A stretch of 64,000 nucleotides of DNA from Aporrectodea caliginosa. Its lineage: Eukaryota > Annelida > Clitellata > Crassiclitellata > Lumbricidae. Below, one piece after another: positions 26,157 through 34,753 of the stretch (positions are counted from its first letter, which is position 1; each line of letters starts with the position of its first letter). Under the pieces are notes generated by a model. That model was not told the origin of the DNA. It worked only from the letters and a program-made list of their open reading frames with translations, and searched no databases. Made by a program: the position numbers and the translations under genes. Location: assembly GCA_020284085.1 (NCBI GenBank), contig JACEVL010000937.1:218501-282500 (forward strand). The letters are read 5' to 3'.

Positions 26157-29100
26157 TAAATTTTGTTCCATTTATGGTCGGAATGTTGCATTATAAGTTA
26201 TTTTTAACGAATATTTTAACATAGGCTATATCATAAATATATCATTTTGTCGAATTGTTTTATCGCAACAGCCTGTGGTGAGACCTCCTTCTTCGGTCCG
26301 TCTGGAGTCATCACTTCTCCTAACTACCCTGGCAATTACTCCAATTTTCTCTACTGTGATTACAACATTTACGCTTCAGCCGGAAGTTCTATATTGTTGA
26401 GCTTCGAATCGTTACACGTGCAAGAGGATGTCGATTTTGTGACAGTTAGTATTTGCGAATTTTGATACAGTTTATTTGTTATTATTTGCGTAAGTATAGG
26501 CCTACAGATATTTTGTTAGCTTCATTGCCAAACTACTGGAACGATATTATGTCCGCAATCTAGGGGTTGTCCTTGATCAGGAGCTTACGTTCTCTGAACA
26601 CCTAAATCTTTTATGCCGTGCTTGCTTTTTTCAGTTGCGGCAATTGAGGGTCATTTCCCGTTCACTTTCACCAAATGCTGCACTTACTGCTGTTCATGCT
26701 TTTGTTTGTAGTAGGATTGACTACTGCAGTACCATCTATGCTGGCCTCCCTTTGGTGCGCATTGCTCAGGTTGAGCGCGTGCTTCGTGCAGCTGCTAGGC
26801 TTGTTGGTGGTTTTTCTAAATTTGACCATATCTCGCATTATATGCGTGACGTACTCCACTGGCTTCCTGTTTCTCAGCGCATTCAGTTTAGGATTTCGGT
26901 CTGGGTCTGGCGGTGCCAATTAGGGAGCGCCCCAGCCTACTTGCGTGAGTTCTGTCGCCCTACCTCAGGTTTAGCTACCCGCAGAAATCTTCGCTCTGCA
27001 TCTCCTGGCGAACTTGCTGTTCCCTTTGCGCGCACTTCAAAGATGCAACTTCGTGCCTTCTCAGTGGTTGGGCCGACCATCTGGAATAATCTTCCTTCAG
27101 ATCTGCGTGTTCTTCTAGCTGGAGACTCTGCATACACCTTTTACAAGAATTTGAAAACTGTTCTCTATCGCCGTAGTTGGGCTGGGAGCGCCTCTGAGTA
27201 GGTTATCTTGGAGGGGCGCTATATAAGTCCTCTGAATGAATGAATGAATTAATGTGGTACAGTCTCGTGCTATGGACTTTAGAAGTACAGCAGTTCTAGC
27301 TTTAGGTTTCACATAAAAGTTCACATGCAAGCCTGAGTTTTGGAAAAGACAAACCATTGAATTGCTAAACAAAACTGGATGGGGTATAATGCAAAGCGAG
27401 ATGCTCCTTACCACGGTTGGAAGGAAAAACTATATAATCTATGGGCCTAGTGGATGGTGCTTCATAGTCGTCCGTAATAATTGTTCCTCAAAGTTAGCAT
27501 AATTTATTCAGATCTTTTCTGTTGGTTAACTTTTCCTACAACAAATCAAAAAAATATTTTGTTTCACAGCTTACTTATTTTGAGCATATCATAACAATTT
27601 ACGCAATGACTAAATAGAAAAATTTCCATGTTGTACGACAGATCAGTTGCCCAGCCAACTCGAGTTATCCTAAATATGAATATACCGGAGATTACCCACC
27701 CGGACCCTTTCCGATTCCGGAGTGCAGCCAAGGATTAGTAAACTTTCACACCGATCACACTGTTGTCTCCAGCGGTTTCAACCTCAAGTACTATGTCAAT
27801 GTTGAAGGTAGGGGTTTTCGATAGTGCTTCGAGCAATAAAATGTAATCAATATAATCAATAGTCTGTCTATAATGTCACAGAAACAGTAAGGAGATTCTC
27901 GCAAAGATGCTGAGATAGAGAGAAATAACGTGTGGAGTAAGATAGGAGCTTAGGATGGCATGAAGGAAAATTGGTCTCGTGGGGACATAAGTGTTAACTT
28001 TAACAGCACCGCACAAGATCGTGATCTTCAAATCTGCATTTCAACAACGCCAGGAAGAAAGCTAAGTTTGGCAACCAGTTTAGGTACAAACTCGTCATCA
28101 AAGCAACGTCGGCGATGGAGGATTGGACCGATCGGTTTCGAGCCTAAATTCAAAGGCTGCGACTGATACGATAGTATTTGATTGTGGGCGGTATGTGGCT
28201 AGATGAAGAAGGAAACACTGACAACTTACTGGATTTTAAAAGTTGGCTGTTTTAATTCAGGATTAGGCCTAAGCTTATGTAGAATAGGATTTAGCTGAGT
28301 TAAACCAATCATCGCATACCAAGTTGGCAATTAACACAAGTAATTTATAATTCACTTGAGAGAGTTAAAAAATTTTTTGGCACCATAAGTTTTCTAAATG
28401 GGTTTTAAAGTGTTGCACAGTCTTTTTATATAGTTCCTCGTTTACGTTGTACTATACTCTATGCAGAATGAATTTGATAACTGAGTACAGGTTGTGGAAA
28501 TACGGTATACTATGAATCCAACGGATTTGTGACCTCACCGAATTGGCCGAGTAACTACGGATACAACCAGAACTGCTACAACATCATCGCTACTTGGCAG
28601 AAAACCACTTTCTACCTCAACTTTCACTCCTTCACTCTGCACAGCTGCTGCAGTTGTGACTGGCTTGAGGTATAAATTCCCGAACCGTATGTAGCAGTTT
28701 GTCCACAGGCACGGAGGTGGGACCTATGTGGGCTGCATACGGGCCTATATAGGAATATGGGTCACTATAATGGGCTCAATGTGGTCATGCTGCTAGTTTA
28801 TTTTAGTCGCATCACCCATTGGTGGATGGGAATTTTATCGAACTGTTGTGTCAATCATTGATCCAGCTTCGTCTTTTTTGCCTTTTTGTATATTTTAATG
28901 AGGATCTATTCGGTAGTCCTCTAATTGGTCTGTGAGCCATTTTAAACGAAAACATAATCAACTTTGTAATGAACTGTGCGTCAGTCCATGTTCTCAGGTC
29001 AAAAATGGTTTTCACAAGATACTAGTCCACACTTTTCACACTTCACTTGCAAGCGTGAAAAATAAAAAAGTTAAACATACTTTAAAAATAAAAAAATAAG

Positions 29101-31617
29101 AAGAAAGGTCGTTCAACATCAAACTGGGTTCCTATTTCTGACTCTATGTCGGATGCCTTTTCACAATCTTCCAACGCGTAAAGGTATAGGCTACTTTTAA
29201 AGCAGCAGAGGGGTGTAATACCGGTATAACAGTAGTGTAATATAACAAAGTGGTTTAATCTAAAGAAAATCATATATAGCGCGAGTGTTCTTTTTTGTAT
29301 TACATCTTAGGTTTATGCCATGTTTAGCTGTTAATGCATGTGCTTAAGCAATAGATTGACAGCAGCAATTTATATATTTTATGATTGGATAACATGCTGA
29401 CGATGTATGTTACATGGTGTGTACTACTAAAGGTTCAGATGTAGAGCTCACGAGCCTTGAGTGAAAACGATGATTTCGTGTGTTGAGTTGGTGTCCATAG
29501 AAAGTTGATGTTGTATATGATTAATTATTTGAACTGAATAAAAGACACTAACGCTATTCGTCAATAGTTGTATCAATTGAACTCGGAACAACGTCTTATT
29601 ATAATTAGATATTTGAAGCTAGAATAAGGCTAATACAATTCTATTACAGGTGATAGATTAGGCCAAGATGGGTAAAACCTTGGACGTACAAGAGATATTA
29701 TTGGAGTGTAGAGCAGAGAAGAGAAACGCGTACGAGAGCGCCACCCAAACGCCAGTGTAACTGATCCAAACAAGTGTCTCTTAGGTAACGAGAAAGTGTT
29801 TTTGTGCGGAATCATTTGAAACAGGTCATATATCTAAAACAAGAATATTCCAAAGCTAAGGTCCAATACACGAATAAAGTAATTAGCTAGTCATGAAAGT
29901 AGATGAAGCAGATTAAGGTATTCATTGATTAGCGAGAAACCTTACAGCACACATAAAATAGTTACAGACAATGTATTACGCTACTAACACCTGTCTTCTG
30001 GTTTTTGTTCTAGATAAGCTGTCAAGATAACTCGGACTATGGTCCGACTAAATACTGTGGATCCTATCCTTCCTTCGACATGAACATCTATAACTGCAGC
30101 GAAGTTCTTCTGTGGTTCCACAGCGATGGTTCTAGCAACGATCAAGGATTCAACATCGAGTACACCTTCGTCACGAATGCAGGTCAGTGTAAACGGTATT
30201 CGTAATTCATTGCGGTGCTTTAAAGAATATTTGTCCCTATACGAAGTATCGATATATGGATTCGTTCACACGCTCACGTAACGTGGCCAAAAAGGCTTTG
30301 CATTTTTCCTCAGCGTGTTAGTAGGAATCAATTAGTTTTCAAATGTGGATTTTGTTGGATAATTTTCGTTTGATCTCATTTATACTGTGACCCAGTTACT
30401 GTATTTGTCTGTGGAGTTAAATTCGACATTACGCCGTTGCTTCTGAGTGTTTTTAACGGTAATCTGACACTTTGTTCAAGGCCATGTGCAATGACAGTCG
30501 ACGCTGATGCTGTTAGGGGTTTCAAAAATTTAGCTTACAATCATTATTGAAAGGTCTAATAGGTTTTTTGGTGGTGCAGCCTGTTCTACAACCGATTGCA
30601 GAGAAACAGGAAGGTCCATACTCCATAACAGGGGCCCGAAAATAGTCTTAAACCATCTTAAAAAATTCCTCTCAAAAACCCTGCTGACTAACTGTACTAC
30701 AGTGTATAATGTATAGGCCACCAGGACCCGCCATGAGAGCTCACGACGCTCCTCTAAACCCTTACACGGTTGACTCGATTGCTTGTCGGCTTGCTCAAGG
30801 ACGAGTAAACACCCCCGAAACAAAATCCTGGCTACGGCCTTGCATGCTACCTACGTTTATGACATTAGTAATTCTATTCTTACATCATGCGGTGCAGCTT
30901 ATATCTTTCTCAACAGGCGACATCAATTTTAACCACGCAGTGACTGTGTTGACAGCGACTGGCAGACGCGGCCAAAATCCACCAACATAGACCAGAATGT
31001 GTTGTCCGTGATCGAATGCACACCAGCAAACTAACTCTGGCGGCGGAGTCTGATGTTACCGGCGACATCGTGTGTCTTTGGCACAAAGTTCTTGGCCAGT
31101 CCATGTCTGATCTATGCATGTAGGCGTATGTAATATATGTACGTATACATATTATCTATATCTGATCAGTTATGTAGCACCTGTATGGTACAATAACCCT
31201 CGAATATAGGTAGATGTGGCTGCATGTTTGGCTGTAGGCTATATCTCTCTCTTTGTGTATATTACAGATGACAGCAAAATGTCCAGCAATGGAACGCTTA
31301 AGGCAGAAGAAAACCCGCCCAAGAATGGAAGGCGTATGGCAGCAGAAAACGTTCCCAGCAATGGAAAGCCGAATGCATTGGAAAAAGCTCCCAACAATGA
31401 AAAGCCGAATGCAGCACAAAACGTTCCCAGCAAAGGAATTCAGTATGCGGCAGACAACATTCCGAGCAATGGAAAGCCGAAAGCGGCAGAGAACATTCCG
31501 AGCAATGGAAAGCCGGATGCAGGGGAAAACATTCCCAGTAATGGAAAGCAGGATGCAGCAGAAAACGTTCCCAGCAATGGGAAGACGAACGCAGAGGAAG
31601 GAATAAAGGAGAAATAG
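6408..31617 (+). CDS. CUB gene 1: secreted protein with six CUB domains and a repeat tail
   Basis: Predicted spliced gene. Coding exons: 6408-6480, 8707-8879, 9716-9881, 10741-10919, 11838-12003, 17142-17189, 18650-18819, 19492-19657, 20399-20577, 22928-23096, 26272-26444, 27642-27807, 28491-28669, 30014-30182, 31268-31617 (2526 nt, 841 aa). All junctions are GT-AG and the phases join. Order: signal peptide, CUB A1, B1, Thr-rich linker, A2, B2, A3, B3, disordered tail ending at TAG. With a signal peptide and no membrane segment, the product should be extracellular. CUB domains usually bind proteins or sugars, often with calcium; the partner is unknown. Many N-x-S/T sites suggest glycosylation. 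There is no protease, EGF or other catalytic domain, so this is not a tolloid or complement protease. Introns are full of transposons but no exon is broken. The gene is named from domains only. Confidence 0.88.
6820..7420 (+). mobile_element. CR1-like LINE reverse transcriptase remnant
   Basis: In one frame a decayed reverse transcriptase can be followed: SAAFDIIDHDLLLLQL (near 6942-6990), a Y-L-P-S-R-S-F-S-V run, G-V-S-Q-S-S in place of GVPQGS, and ADDTQL (near 7206-7225). Several stops interrupt it. It lies in gene 1 intron 2 and is non-functional. Confidence 0.75.
7790..8000 (-). mobile_element. tRNA-derived SINE, minus strand
   Basis: On the minus strand an A-box-like GTAGCGGATACCGTG (7951-7970) and B box GGTTTGAATCC (7915-7928) have tRNA spacing, followed by a body to about 7790. 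The body (GGTGGCCAGTCCT, CGCTAGGAGGCGCATT) is also present in gene 2's equivalent intron at 39425-39600, so the insertion predates the gene duplication. Confidence 0.7.
8409..8505. repeat. GAGA/CAGA-rich simple repeat
   Basis: Purine-rich GAGA and CAGACAGA runs shortly upstream of the first CUB exon. The same kind of tract sits at the matching place in gene 2 (39860-39900) and, much expanded, in gene 3 (59981-60230). Confidence 0.85.
8707..9881 (+). CDS. Gene 1 CUB domain A1 (two exons)
   Basis: Exons 8707-8879 and 9716-9881 around a phase-0 intron. The first half opens VCGQNYYYGPSGVISSPNYP, the classic CUB start with a Cys-Gly and S-P-N-Y-P, then N-L-D-C-Y-Y. The second half has ISCPSNSS, PWCSQG, and F-x-T-D-G-S...G-F-S-L-D-Y at the CUB C-terminal strand. 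E (FRTE), D (CDHV) and D (TDGS) could form the CUB calcium site. The usual Y-C-G cysteine is replaced by F-S-G. About 113 residues, a normal CUB length. Confidence 0.88.
9009..9105. repeat. (ATC)n microsatellite
   Basis: Some 28 ATC units preceded by a few ATT units, about 130 bases after the donor in the A1 internal intron. Genes 2 and 3 carry trinucleotide arrays at the matching place. Confidence 0.95.
9882..10392 (+). other. Intron between A1 and B1, left part
   Basis: The donor GTAGGG and following bases (CTCGATTGTGCTTC) are conserved after every A module. No other feature seen. Confidence 0.6.
10393..10550 (-). mobile_element. Non-LTR 3' end with (CTTA)n tail, minus strand
   Basis: Read on the minus strand, a short GC-richer body ends in GTGAATAAACTA followed by (CTTA)n (10393-10422). 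Similar (CTTA)n ends are at 52240-52275 and 61127-61155. The body is too short to classify. Confidence 0.5.
10741..12003 (+). CDS. Gene 1 CUB domain B1 (two exons)
   Basis: Exons 10741-10919 and 11838-12003, phase-0 intron inside. It starts CGNTLYNDSYGYVTTPNYP and has N-Q-N-C-S-N, then L-E-N-D-C-N-R-D-W-L-E, keeping the canonical third Cys and calcium-site E and D. The second half has ICCLDS, RFCGYY (canonical fourth Cys), YDCRQVLLWFHSDGS and GFNIEY. The extra pair ICC...DCRQ matches the ISC...WCSQ pair of type A. The donor GTATGT is embedded in a (TA)n run. Confidence 0.87.
10921..10972. repeat. (TA)n microsatellite at a splice donor
   Basis: About 23 TA units begin right at the B1 donor (GTATGTATATA). 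In the other B modules the intron starts GTATAAATA, the likely seed for the expansion. Confidence 0.95.
12004..12649 (+). other. Intron after B1, left part
   Basis: Good donor GTAAGT. Short ACAT runs near 12500-12590. No gene or transposon recognised. A 5 kb intron runs to the linker exon at 17142. Confidence 0.6.
12650..13020. repeat. Degenerate repeat built on TATAGCGCCAC and CACTAGGGTTCGAA
   Basis: Four to five imperfect copies of a unit with CTTCTATAGCGCCACTC and GTGCACTAGGGTTCGAAT, spaced about 60-100 bases apart. The TATAGCGCC part is the complement of the LINE 3' signature GGCGCTATA seen elsewhere, so this may be a tandemly amplified retroposon end. Confidence 0.55.
13180..13516. repeat. 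44-bp minisatellite
   Basis: About 7-8 near-identical tandem units of 44 bases containing ACTCATACACTTATGAATAC and ATGCATATATAT. The short forward open frame over it is an artefact. Confidence 0.93.
13540..14145. other. Intron sequence with a possible transposon end
   Basis: CAGGACCGGATTACGGG with GGGGGCCCATGGGGCC near 13534-13570 resembles the ends of hAT-type miniature elements, but I found no inverted partner or target duplication. The rest is unassigned. Confidence 0.3.
14154..16191. mobile_element. hAT-like DNA transposon A, 8-bp target duplication
   Basis: Ends are TAGGGTGATTCA and its complement TGAATCACCCTA, flanked by the 8-bp direct repeat GTGCTCAC (14146-14153 and 16192-16199). 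The duplication length and TAGGGTG end fit the hAT superfamily. At 2038 bp it has no intact transposase. Short minus-strand frames at 14834-15016 and 15877-16077 may be remnants but carry no motif I can name. Confidence 0.82.
16200..17141 (+). other. Intron remainder before the linker exon
   Basis: Contains a copy of the dispersed CCTCCTTTATCCAGGCTTGAGACTGGCA piece (about 16283-16317), which may be part of a retroposon, and otherwise AT-rich sequence. It ends with the acceptor TATTTGCAG. Confidence 0.5.
17142..17189 (+). CDS. Gene 1 linker exon, Thr-rich
   Basis: A 48-base phase 1-1 exon coding EATTAQNTQAGTTSDP plus one shared codon, between TTTGCAG and GTAAGT. It links B1 to A2 and is rich in Thr/Ser, a likely O-glycosylated spacer. 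The sequence resembles the 3' half of the gene 3 signal exon (GCTGCC-CAGACAACTCAAAGC), so it may be a leftover signal-peptide exon from fusion of two module sets. Gene 2 has no counterpart. Confidence 0.7.
17190..18108 (+). other. Intron between linker and A2, left part
   Basis: No gene. A stretch at 17780-17990 with higher GC (GGCCCGAGGAAGAAAG, ACGAGCGTTAGACACGCCC) is probably a transposon fragment of unknown type. Confidence 0.45.
18109..18535. repeat. (ATT)n arrays around a duplicated segment
   Basis: Three (ATT)n blocks (about 18109-18199, 18248-18345, 18472-18532). TTTGTCTGGAGATGACCC occurs after the first two, at about 18220 and 18348, so microsatellite plus unique segment was tandemly duplicated. 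It lies about 115 bases before the A2 exon. Confidence 0.9.
18650..19657 (+). CDS. Gene 1 CUB domain A2 (two exons)
   Basis: Exons 18650-18819 (one codon shorter than other A first halves) and 19492-19657. It begins CGDSSYYDSYGVISSPNYP. The acidic loop is shortened to H-V-E-Y-P-D-F-V-T. The second half keeps ISCPSDYN and PNCYQG but reads F-R-T-D-Y-T instead of T-D-G-S, the most diverged A module. Donor GTTAGT and acceptor GACAG are as in other A modules. Confidence 0.87.
19658..20398 (+). other. Intron between A2 and B2
   Basis: No feature recognised beyond conserved bases after the donor. It ends in a weak acceptor ATTAAATAG, where the other B modules have TGCAG or TACAG. Confidence 0.55.
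20399..23096 (+). CDS. Gene 1 CUB domain B2 (two exons)
   Basis: Exons 20399-20577 and 22928-23096. DCGNTVYIGPNGLVNSPNWP opens the domain. N-Q-N-C-S-N and L-Q-D-N-C-S-C-D-W-L-E follow. The second half has ISCLDNSE, YRYCGNY, HRCSQVLLWFHSDDTS and GFFIEY. The acidic residue before the third Cys is Q-D rather than L-E, so the calcium site may be altered. The 2.35 kb internal intron holds a SINE-like piece, two palindromes, a LINE fragment and a foldback element whose right flank is only 25 bases from the second exon. Confidence 0.87.
20785..21025 (+). mobile_element. tRNA-derived SINE-like segment
   Basis: A-box-like GGTAGCGCATTGG (20832-20844) and B-box-like GGGTTCGCATC (20864-20874) have tRNA spacing. 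Diverged relatives lie at the same place in the B1 (10980-11100), B3 (28860-29005) and gene 2 B (44465-44560) introns, so it was present in the ancestral B module. Confidence 0.6.
21030..21253. repeat. Two adjoining perfect palindromes (39 bp and 185 bp)
   Basis: 21030-21068 is a perfect inverted repeat (19-base arms, 1-base centre at 21049). Directly beside it, 21069-21253 is a perfect inverted repeat with 92-base arms and a 1-base centre at 21161 (GGAAATTTTCC). I compared both arms base by base and found no mismatch. The right arm of the large one (CACTTGCGAGCG) matches ancestral sequence in the B3 intron near 29045, so the left arm is the newer, inverted copy. Confidence 0.93.
21600..22065 (-). 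mobile_element. LINE C-terminal fragment, minus strand
   Basis: The minus-strand frame 21634-21966 includes LLRWIPGVSLKDKKRNEVIR and REARLRWHGHVVRRED, the well-known C-terminal region of RTE/L1-like retrotransposon polyproteins, followed by R-R-N-R-G-R-Q. It is truncated and lies in the B2 intron. Confidence 0.8.
22148..22893. mobile_element. Foldback-type DNA element 2, minisatellite inverted repeats
   Basis: The left arm has about seven tandem units of GGACAATCACCCCCC (22154-22260); the right arm has the complement GGGGGGTGATTGTCC (22780-22887). Ends are GGTAACAGGACAATCACC and, reversed, GGTTCTAGGACAATCACC. The 9-bp direct repeat GATAGTAAC flanks it (22139-22147, 22894-22902). The interior (22260-22570) has many TTAGTAGACA-type subrepeats and no coding frame. 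It is 746 bp, non-autonomous, and ends close to the acceptor of the B2 second exon. Confidence 0.88.
23182..25090. mobile_element. hAT-like DNA transposon B, 8-bp target duplication
   Basis: Ends TAGGGTGGCTCA and, reversed, TAGGGTGGTTCA; flanked by ACACACAT (23174-23181, 25091-25098). The ends match element A at 14154, so both belong to related families. On the minus strand, frames at 23648-23845 (FKTLLKYVKALKVVNNT, then N-E-E-Q-K-Q-F) and 24374-24589 look like transposase remnants, broken by stops. It lies in the B2-A3 intron of gene 1. Confidence 0.84.
25099..25380. repeat. (ACAT)n and (ATT)n tracts
   Basis: Imperfect ACAT/CATA repeats (25099-25225) and a short (ATT)n array (25315-25355). 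Confidence 0.85.
25448..25890 (-). mobile_element. LINE endonuclease-domain fragment, minus strand
   Basis: The minus-strand translation runs R-R-P-D-G then, 15 residues on, W-D-A-T-V-V-D-T (25775-25843), then FFVPLALETLGP and FLLQRLSITIQRFNS, ending at TGA (25448-25450). The R/K-P-D-x(about 15)-D spacing is like the restriction-like endonuclease of R2-type LINEs. It is the same family as 4490, 48545 and 61284, and the best preserved C-terminus of the four. Truncated at its upstream end. Confidence 0.8.
25900..26157. repeat. (ATT)n microsatellites
   Basis: Two blocks, 25900-25980 (interrupted) and about 26042-26157 (about 35 uninterrupted units), roughly 115 bases before the A3 exon. Confidence 0.95.
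26272..27807 (+). CDS. Gene 1 CUB domain A3 (two exons)
   Basis: Exons 26272-26444 and 27642-27807. It starts ACGETSFFGPSGVITSPNYP. Acidic loop H-V-Q-E-D-V-D-F-V-T. Second half ISCPANSSYP, PECSQG, F-H-T-D-H-T and GFNLKYY. There are no extra cysteines, so only two disulfides are possible. The internal intron was invaded by a LINE (26545-27245). Confidence 0.87.
26545..27245 (+). mobile_element. CR1-like LINE, 3' part of ORF2 and 3' end
   Basis: Upstream residues read N-L-G-V-V-L-D-Q-E-L-T-F-S-E-H (26561-26600). The open frame 26635-27201 continues with SRIDYCSTIYAGLP, RAAARLVGG, HWLPVSQRIQFRI and VVGPTIWNNLPSDLR, the usual end of a CR1/Jockey-group reverse transcriptase polyprotein. The stop is followed by GGGGCGCTATATAAGTCCTCTGAATGAATGAATGAAT. 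5' truncated and in the same orientation as the host gene. Confidence 0.88.
27246..28490 (+). other. Intronic sequence around A3 second exon
   Basis: Apart from the exon 27642-27807, this has only intron sequence related to the other A modules (for example TTGTACGACAG before the exon) and no element I can name. Confidence 0.5.
28491..30182 (+). CDS. Gene 1 CUB domain B3 (two exons)
   Basis: Exons 28491-28669 and 30014-30182. It starts GCGNTVYYESNGFVTSPNWP, then N-Q-N-C-Y-N, and H-S-C-C-S-C-D-W-L-E with three cysteines. Second half ISCQDNSDYGPTKYCGSYP, YNCSEVLLWFHSDGS, GFNIEYT. It is closest to the single B module of gene 2, which suggests that gene 2's B derives from this last position. Confidence 0.88.
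30183..31267 (+). other. Last intron of gene 1
   Basis: Donor GTCAGT, acceptor ATATTACAG. A GC-richer insert (about 30540-31100) includes CCCGAAACAAAATCCTGGCTACGGCC, the complement of a sequence typical of miniature hAT ends, but no partner end was found. Confidence 0.45.
31268..31617 (+). CDS. Gene 1 last exon: hydrophilic 12-residue repeat tail
   Basis: After D-D-S-K the exon codes about nine tandem 12-residue units of the type VPSNGKPNAAEN, then IKEK and TAG (31615-31617). The DNA is thus a 36-bp minisatellite kept in frame. Rich in Asn, Pro, Lys, Gly, Ala and Glu, with no hydrophobic or Cys residues: an intrinsically disordered extracellular tail, not a membrane anchor. Gene 2 has the same tail with five units. 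Function unknown. The overlapping minus-strand frame is a shadow. Confidence 0.87.
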
Positions 31618-32440
31618 AAAGACAAGTTCTTCCTCAGCTGCATTCACTAAACACCAAGTTGCGGTTTAGTTTGCCGATAACTTTCGTCTTTCGTCTTTAT
31701 GATGAACATTTTAGATTGATTATTGCTGACGTTTAATTTTATAGATTTCATGACTTTCAAACTTACCAGCTTTTTTTATTAGTTTCTGCATTTTAATCAT
31801 GGAACCCGGTGTTGTAGCGGTATGTTCTGTGCCTTGTAACCAGAGGGTCGCAGGTTCGAATCAACCTTAAACCACTACGTAGCGACCATGCTCACCCACA
31901 ATTGTCTGTGAGGAAGGCAACGGGACACCACATCACTCATCTCATCGCCGGGTGGCATAAAAAACAATGGAGCTGCCTTCGGATAGATAACGCATCATCA
32001 TCACGTTCTAATTACCATTAAGTTTCCCAAGTATTTTTACCTTTTATAGGTTTCCAACTTTATCATTACCTTTTCGACTAAACGAAGGTTTGTGGTGTTT
32101 CAGGTGTTGCCAGTCTCAAGCCTAGATAAAGCAGGGTCGCGTTTCTATAAAGTTTTGTTATGAAACAGAATCGATAAACTTTCATAGTTCAGTCAACAAC
32201 TCTCATTCAAGTCAGTTTAAGAGCGAGGAAAACTGCCCTAAAATGTCTTGCGCAACCTGTCATGTAAGTCAAACTTATGGACTATGGAACTTCTAAATAT
32301 TCAGAACGCAGGGCACATTCAATAAGGATGATAAAATAAGCGTCATCAAGAAACTTAAGTTTGTGGAAAAGGTTCAGAAGATGTGATCAATAACACGAGA
32401 TAAATCATACAAATTTATTTCTTCGTGAAGTATATATTCT
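31618..32440 (+). other. 3' flank of gene 1, shared with gene 2
   Basis: The sequence up to about 32440 aligns in pieces with 45796-46400 after gene 2 (for example AACCTGTCATGTAAGTCAAACTTAT at 32255-32280), marking the right end of the duplicated block. No canonical AATAAA follows gene 1. GATAAA near 32121 and 32324 are candidates. A SINE interrupts the block. Confidence 0.6.
31802..31995 (+). mobile_element. tRNA-derived SINE
   Basis: A tRNA-like head with A-box-like TTGTAGCGGTATG (31812-31824) and B box GGTTCGAATC (31853-31862), then a body with GGAAGGCAACGGGACACC and a (CAT)n-like end. Absent after gene 2, so it inserted after the duplication. Confidence 0.75.
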
Positions 32441-34253
32441 ACGAGGACACGGTTTCCTGCTGAGTTGTTTTTGCGATTGTTTGTCCCATTCAGTGATCGT
32501 CACAATAGTATATTGAAAATAGATTTCTATTTTTAAAATAGAAAATACTATTTATTTTGTCACTTTCAAAACACTTTTGCAAAGTATTTTGGGGAATTCA
32601 AAAGATTTTTCCAAAAAGACTCTTCCAAAATACTTTTCTAAAGTACTTCTGAGAAATAAATTTTACAGTTTTTCTGTACAAATTATTATTATGATGTTAT
32701 CCGGTTTAAGATGTCGATCAGAACTTTACGTTTCGAAATATTAATAATCTTTTGGCCACACCAAATACTCATGAGTTCGTTGTATAATGATAGGGCCTAC
32801 ATATTTAGCCTATCAATGCCTCAGTTATGTATCATGATTGCAAATGGGCAAATCTGTTGTAGGCGTGGTTGTACCTAGTCAATATTGGCAAACTAATGTT
32901 TATGAGGCCTTTCTATAGTTAAAACAGATTGTTGCCAAAACTGGTCAGAACAGTAGCTGTTGTTGCTAGCCTGTCTAGATCAGTGTGATTCTCGTTAGCG
33001 AAAACGGTAACGAAAATGACGATAACCACAACTGTACTGTAACGAAAAAATATCATTTACTATAACTATGACTATAACGAAAATAATACCGAAAATTCAT
33101 AGTTATTTTCGTTACTAAAAAAATAAACATAAAATTTCAAAATCTACAAAAATGAGAACGTGAGAATGCGCTACAACTAATAGCCAATGTTCGCCCCGGA
33201 TTATGGATTTCTGAATTAACCCAGTAGTTGTGGCACATTTATTAAAATTAGTTATTGTCTCTGTCCTATTCAGGCCTGCCTGTCTGTCTGCATGGCTCGA
33301 TTTTTTTATTCTGGTATTAGTTATTTTTGTAAACTTTCTATAGCGATTGCGACACAAATTGACTAGCGCAAATTCTCAAAACTAGTAGGGCCTAGTCATG
33401 GTAGTCTTGTTATTAAATATGTCTCTAAAGATCTTGAATGACCGCAAGCGAAAGAATGCTGTCTGCAGTCACGTGTCATTTCAATTACCATCAGTCACAA
33501 ATAAAAGTTCGTGTATCATCGTTTAGCGGTGTTTGTGTTAATGAGGAGAAGTTATGTAGCTGGCTCATAACCAATAAAACACGATTAATTTACTCAATCA
33601 TCTAATGTATCACTAGATTCACTACCCATCTACACGCAACGAAGTATGCGTTGCCGAAAGTGATGGAAAGAGGTGTTATAACTTTTAAGGGAACTCGGCG
33701 AAGACAATCAAAACTATGTTTCTCAATGTGTTTGGTGATTTTTCGGGTTGTACAACGTCGCTCTCTCTCTCTCTCTCTCTCTTTCTCTGTTTCAAGATGT
33801 CATTATATAGAAATATTTCTATGTGTCATGTAATTAATAAAGGTGCTTCAAATAGCTGATACAATATTTCATATTACGAGACTGAGAAATAATACATTTA
33901 AGATATCGAGTGTTGTTACTAAATTACAGCGTATATAATTATCGTAAGGATAATTAATTCTTTGTTTTCAAAGTAAAAAAAACAGGGTTGCAAATCACTC
34001 TGGAATGGCTACCCGTCATCATCATCATCATCAGAATTGATGAATTTAAGCATAAAGAGTGAAGCTGGACCTCTCAATCACTTCCTTCAAAGAGCAGCCC
34101 AAAACACACAACTTCTACTTGGCTATCAAGCGCTTGGATATCAAACTGCGTCTTCTCCTGGCGATTGACTATCCGCGCCTCAGATTCACATTTCGGTGAG
34201 ACCTTGAGCGCGTTACATATTTAATTAATTAATTAATTAATTAAAATAATTAA
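32441..34253. other. Intergenic region between genes 1 and 2
   Basis: No gene. It contains an AT-rich block with AAAATACTTTT motifs (32515-32645), a stretch rich in AACGAAAA (33000-33120), a short (CT)n (33760-33785) and (CAT)n at 34018-34033, then (TTAA)n at 34220-34245. Confidence 0.55.
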
Positions 34254-34482
34254 TCACATAAGGGCAATACGTTCATCAAATATGTCACAAAACATAGCCT
34301 GCTTCCTTGTTTCCTCTAGCCTTGATTATGTTAATTCAATTTTTGTGGGTCTCTCAACGGGCTGCAACACCTCCAAAGCTTCTCAACGCGTAGTTCTACG
34401 TGTCCCACAACGGACAAGCTCTTCAGTCCTACTCCATCAGCTGCACTGGCTTCCTGTTGAATTCAGAATAAAGTTAAATTGG

Positions 34483-34486
<4 letters not shown>
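34254..34486 (+). mobile_element. CR1-like LINE fragment, left arm of inverted pair
   Basis: The translation has FLVSSSLDYVNSIFVGLS, QRVVLRVPQRTSS and LHQLHWLPVEFRIKL, the C-terminal LINE segment. The same piece lies reversed at 35377-35609 with only a few differences. Confidence 0.85.
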
Positions 34487-34553
<67 letters not shown>

Positions 34554-34670
34554 GCCGGCTCTTTTGTTGACCCTGTGCCCCAGATGGAAGAGGGATAGCC
34601 CTTCCCGTTTAACACTAGATTTTATAATAATAATAATAATATTAATAATAATAATATTAATAATAATAAT

Positions 34671-34753
<83 letters not shown>

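Noticed and set aside
6408..31617. Tolloid, C1s/MASP or neuropilin-like identity for gene 1
   Set aside because: No protease, EGF, sushi, discoidin or membrane segment; only CUB modules and a disordered tail.
31156..31647. 163-codon minus-strand open frame over the gene 1 tail
   Set aside because: Shadow of the 36-bp coding repeat; the plus-strand exon is supported by splice sites and by gene 2.
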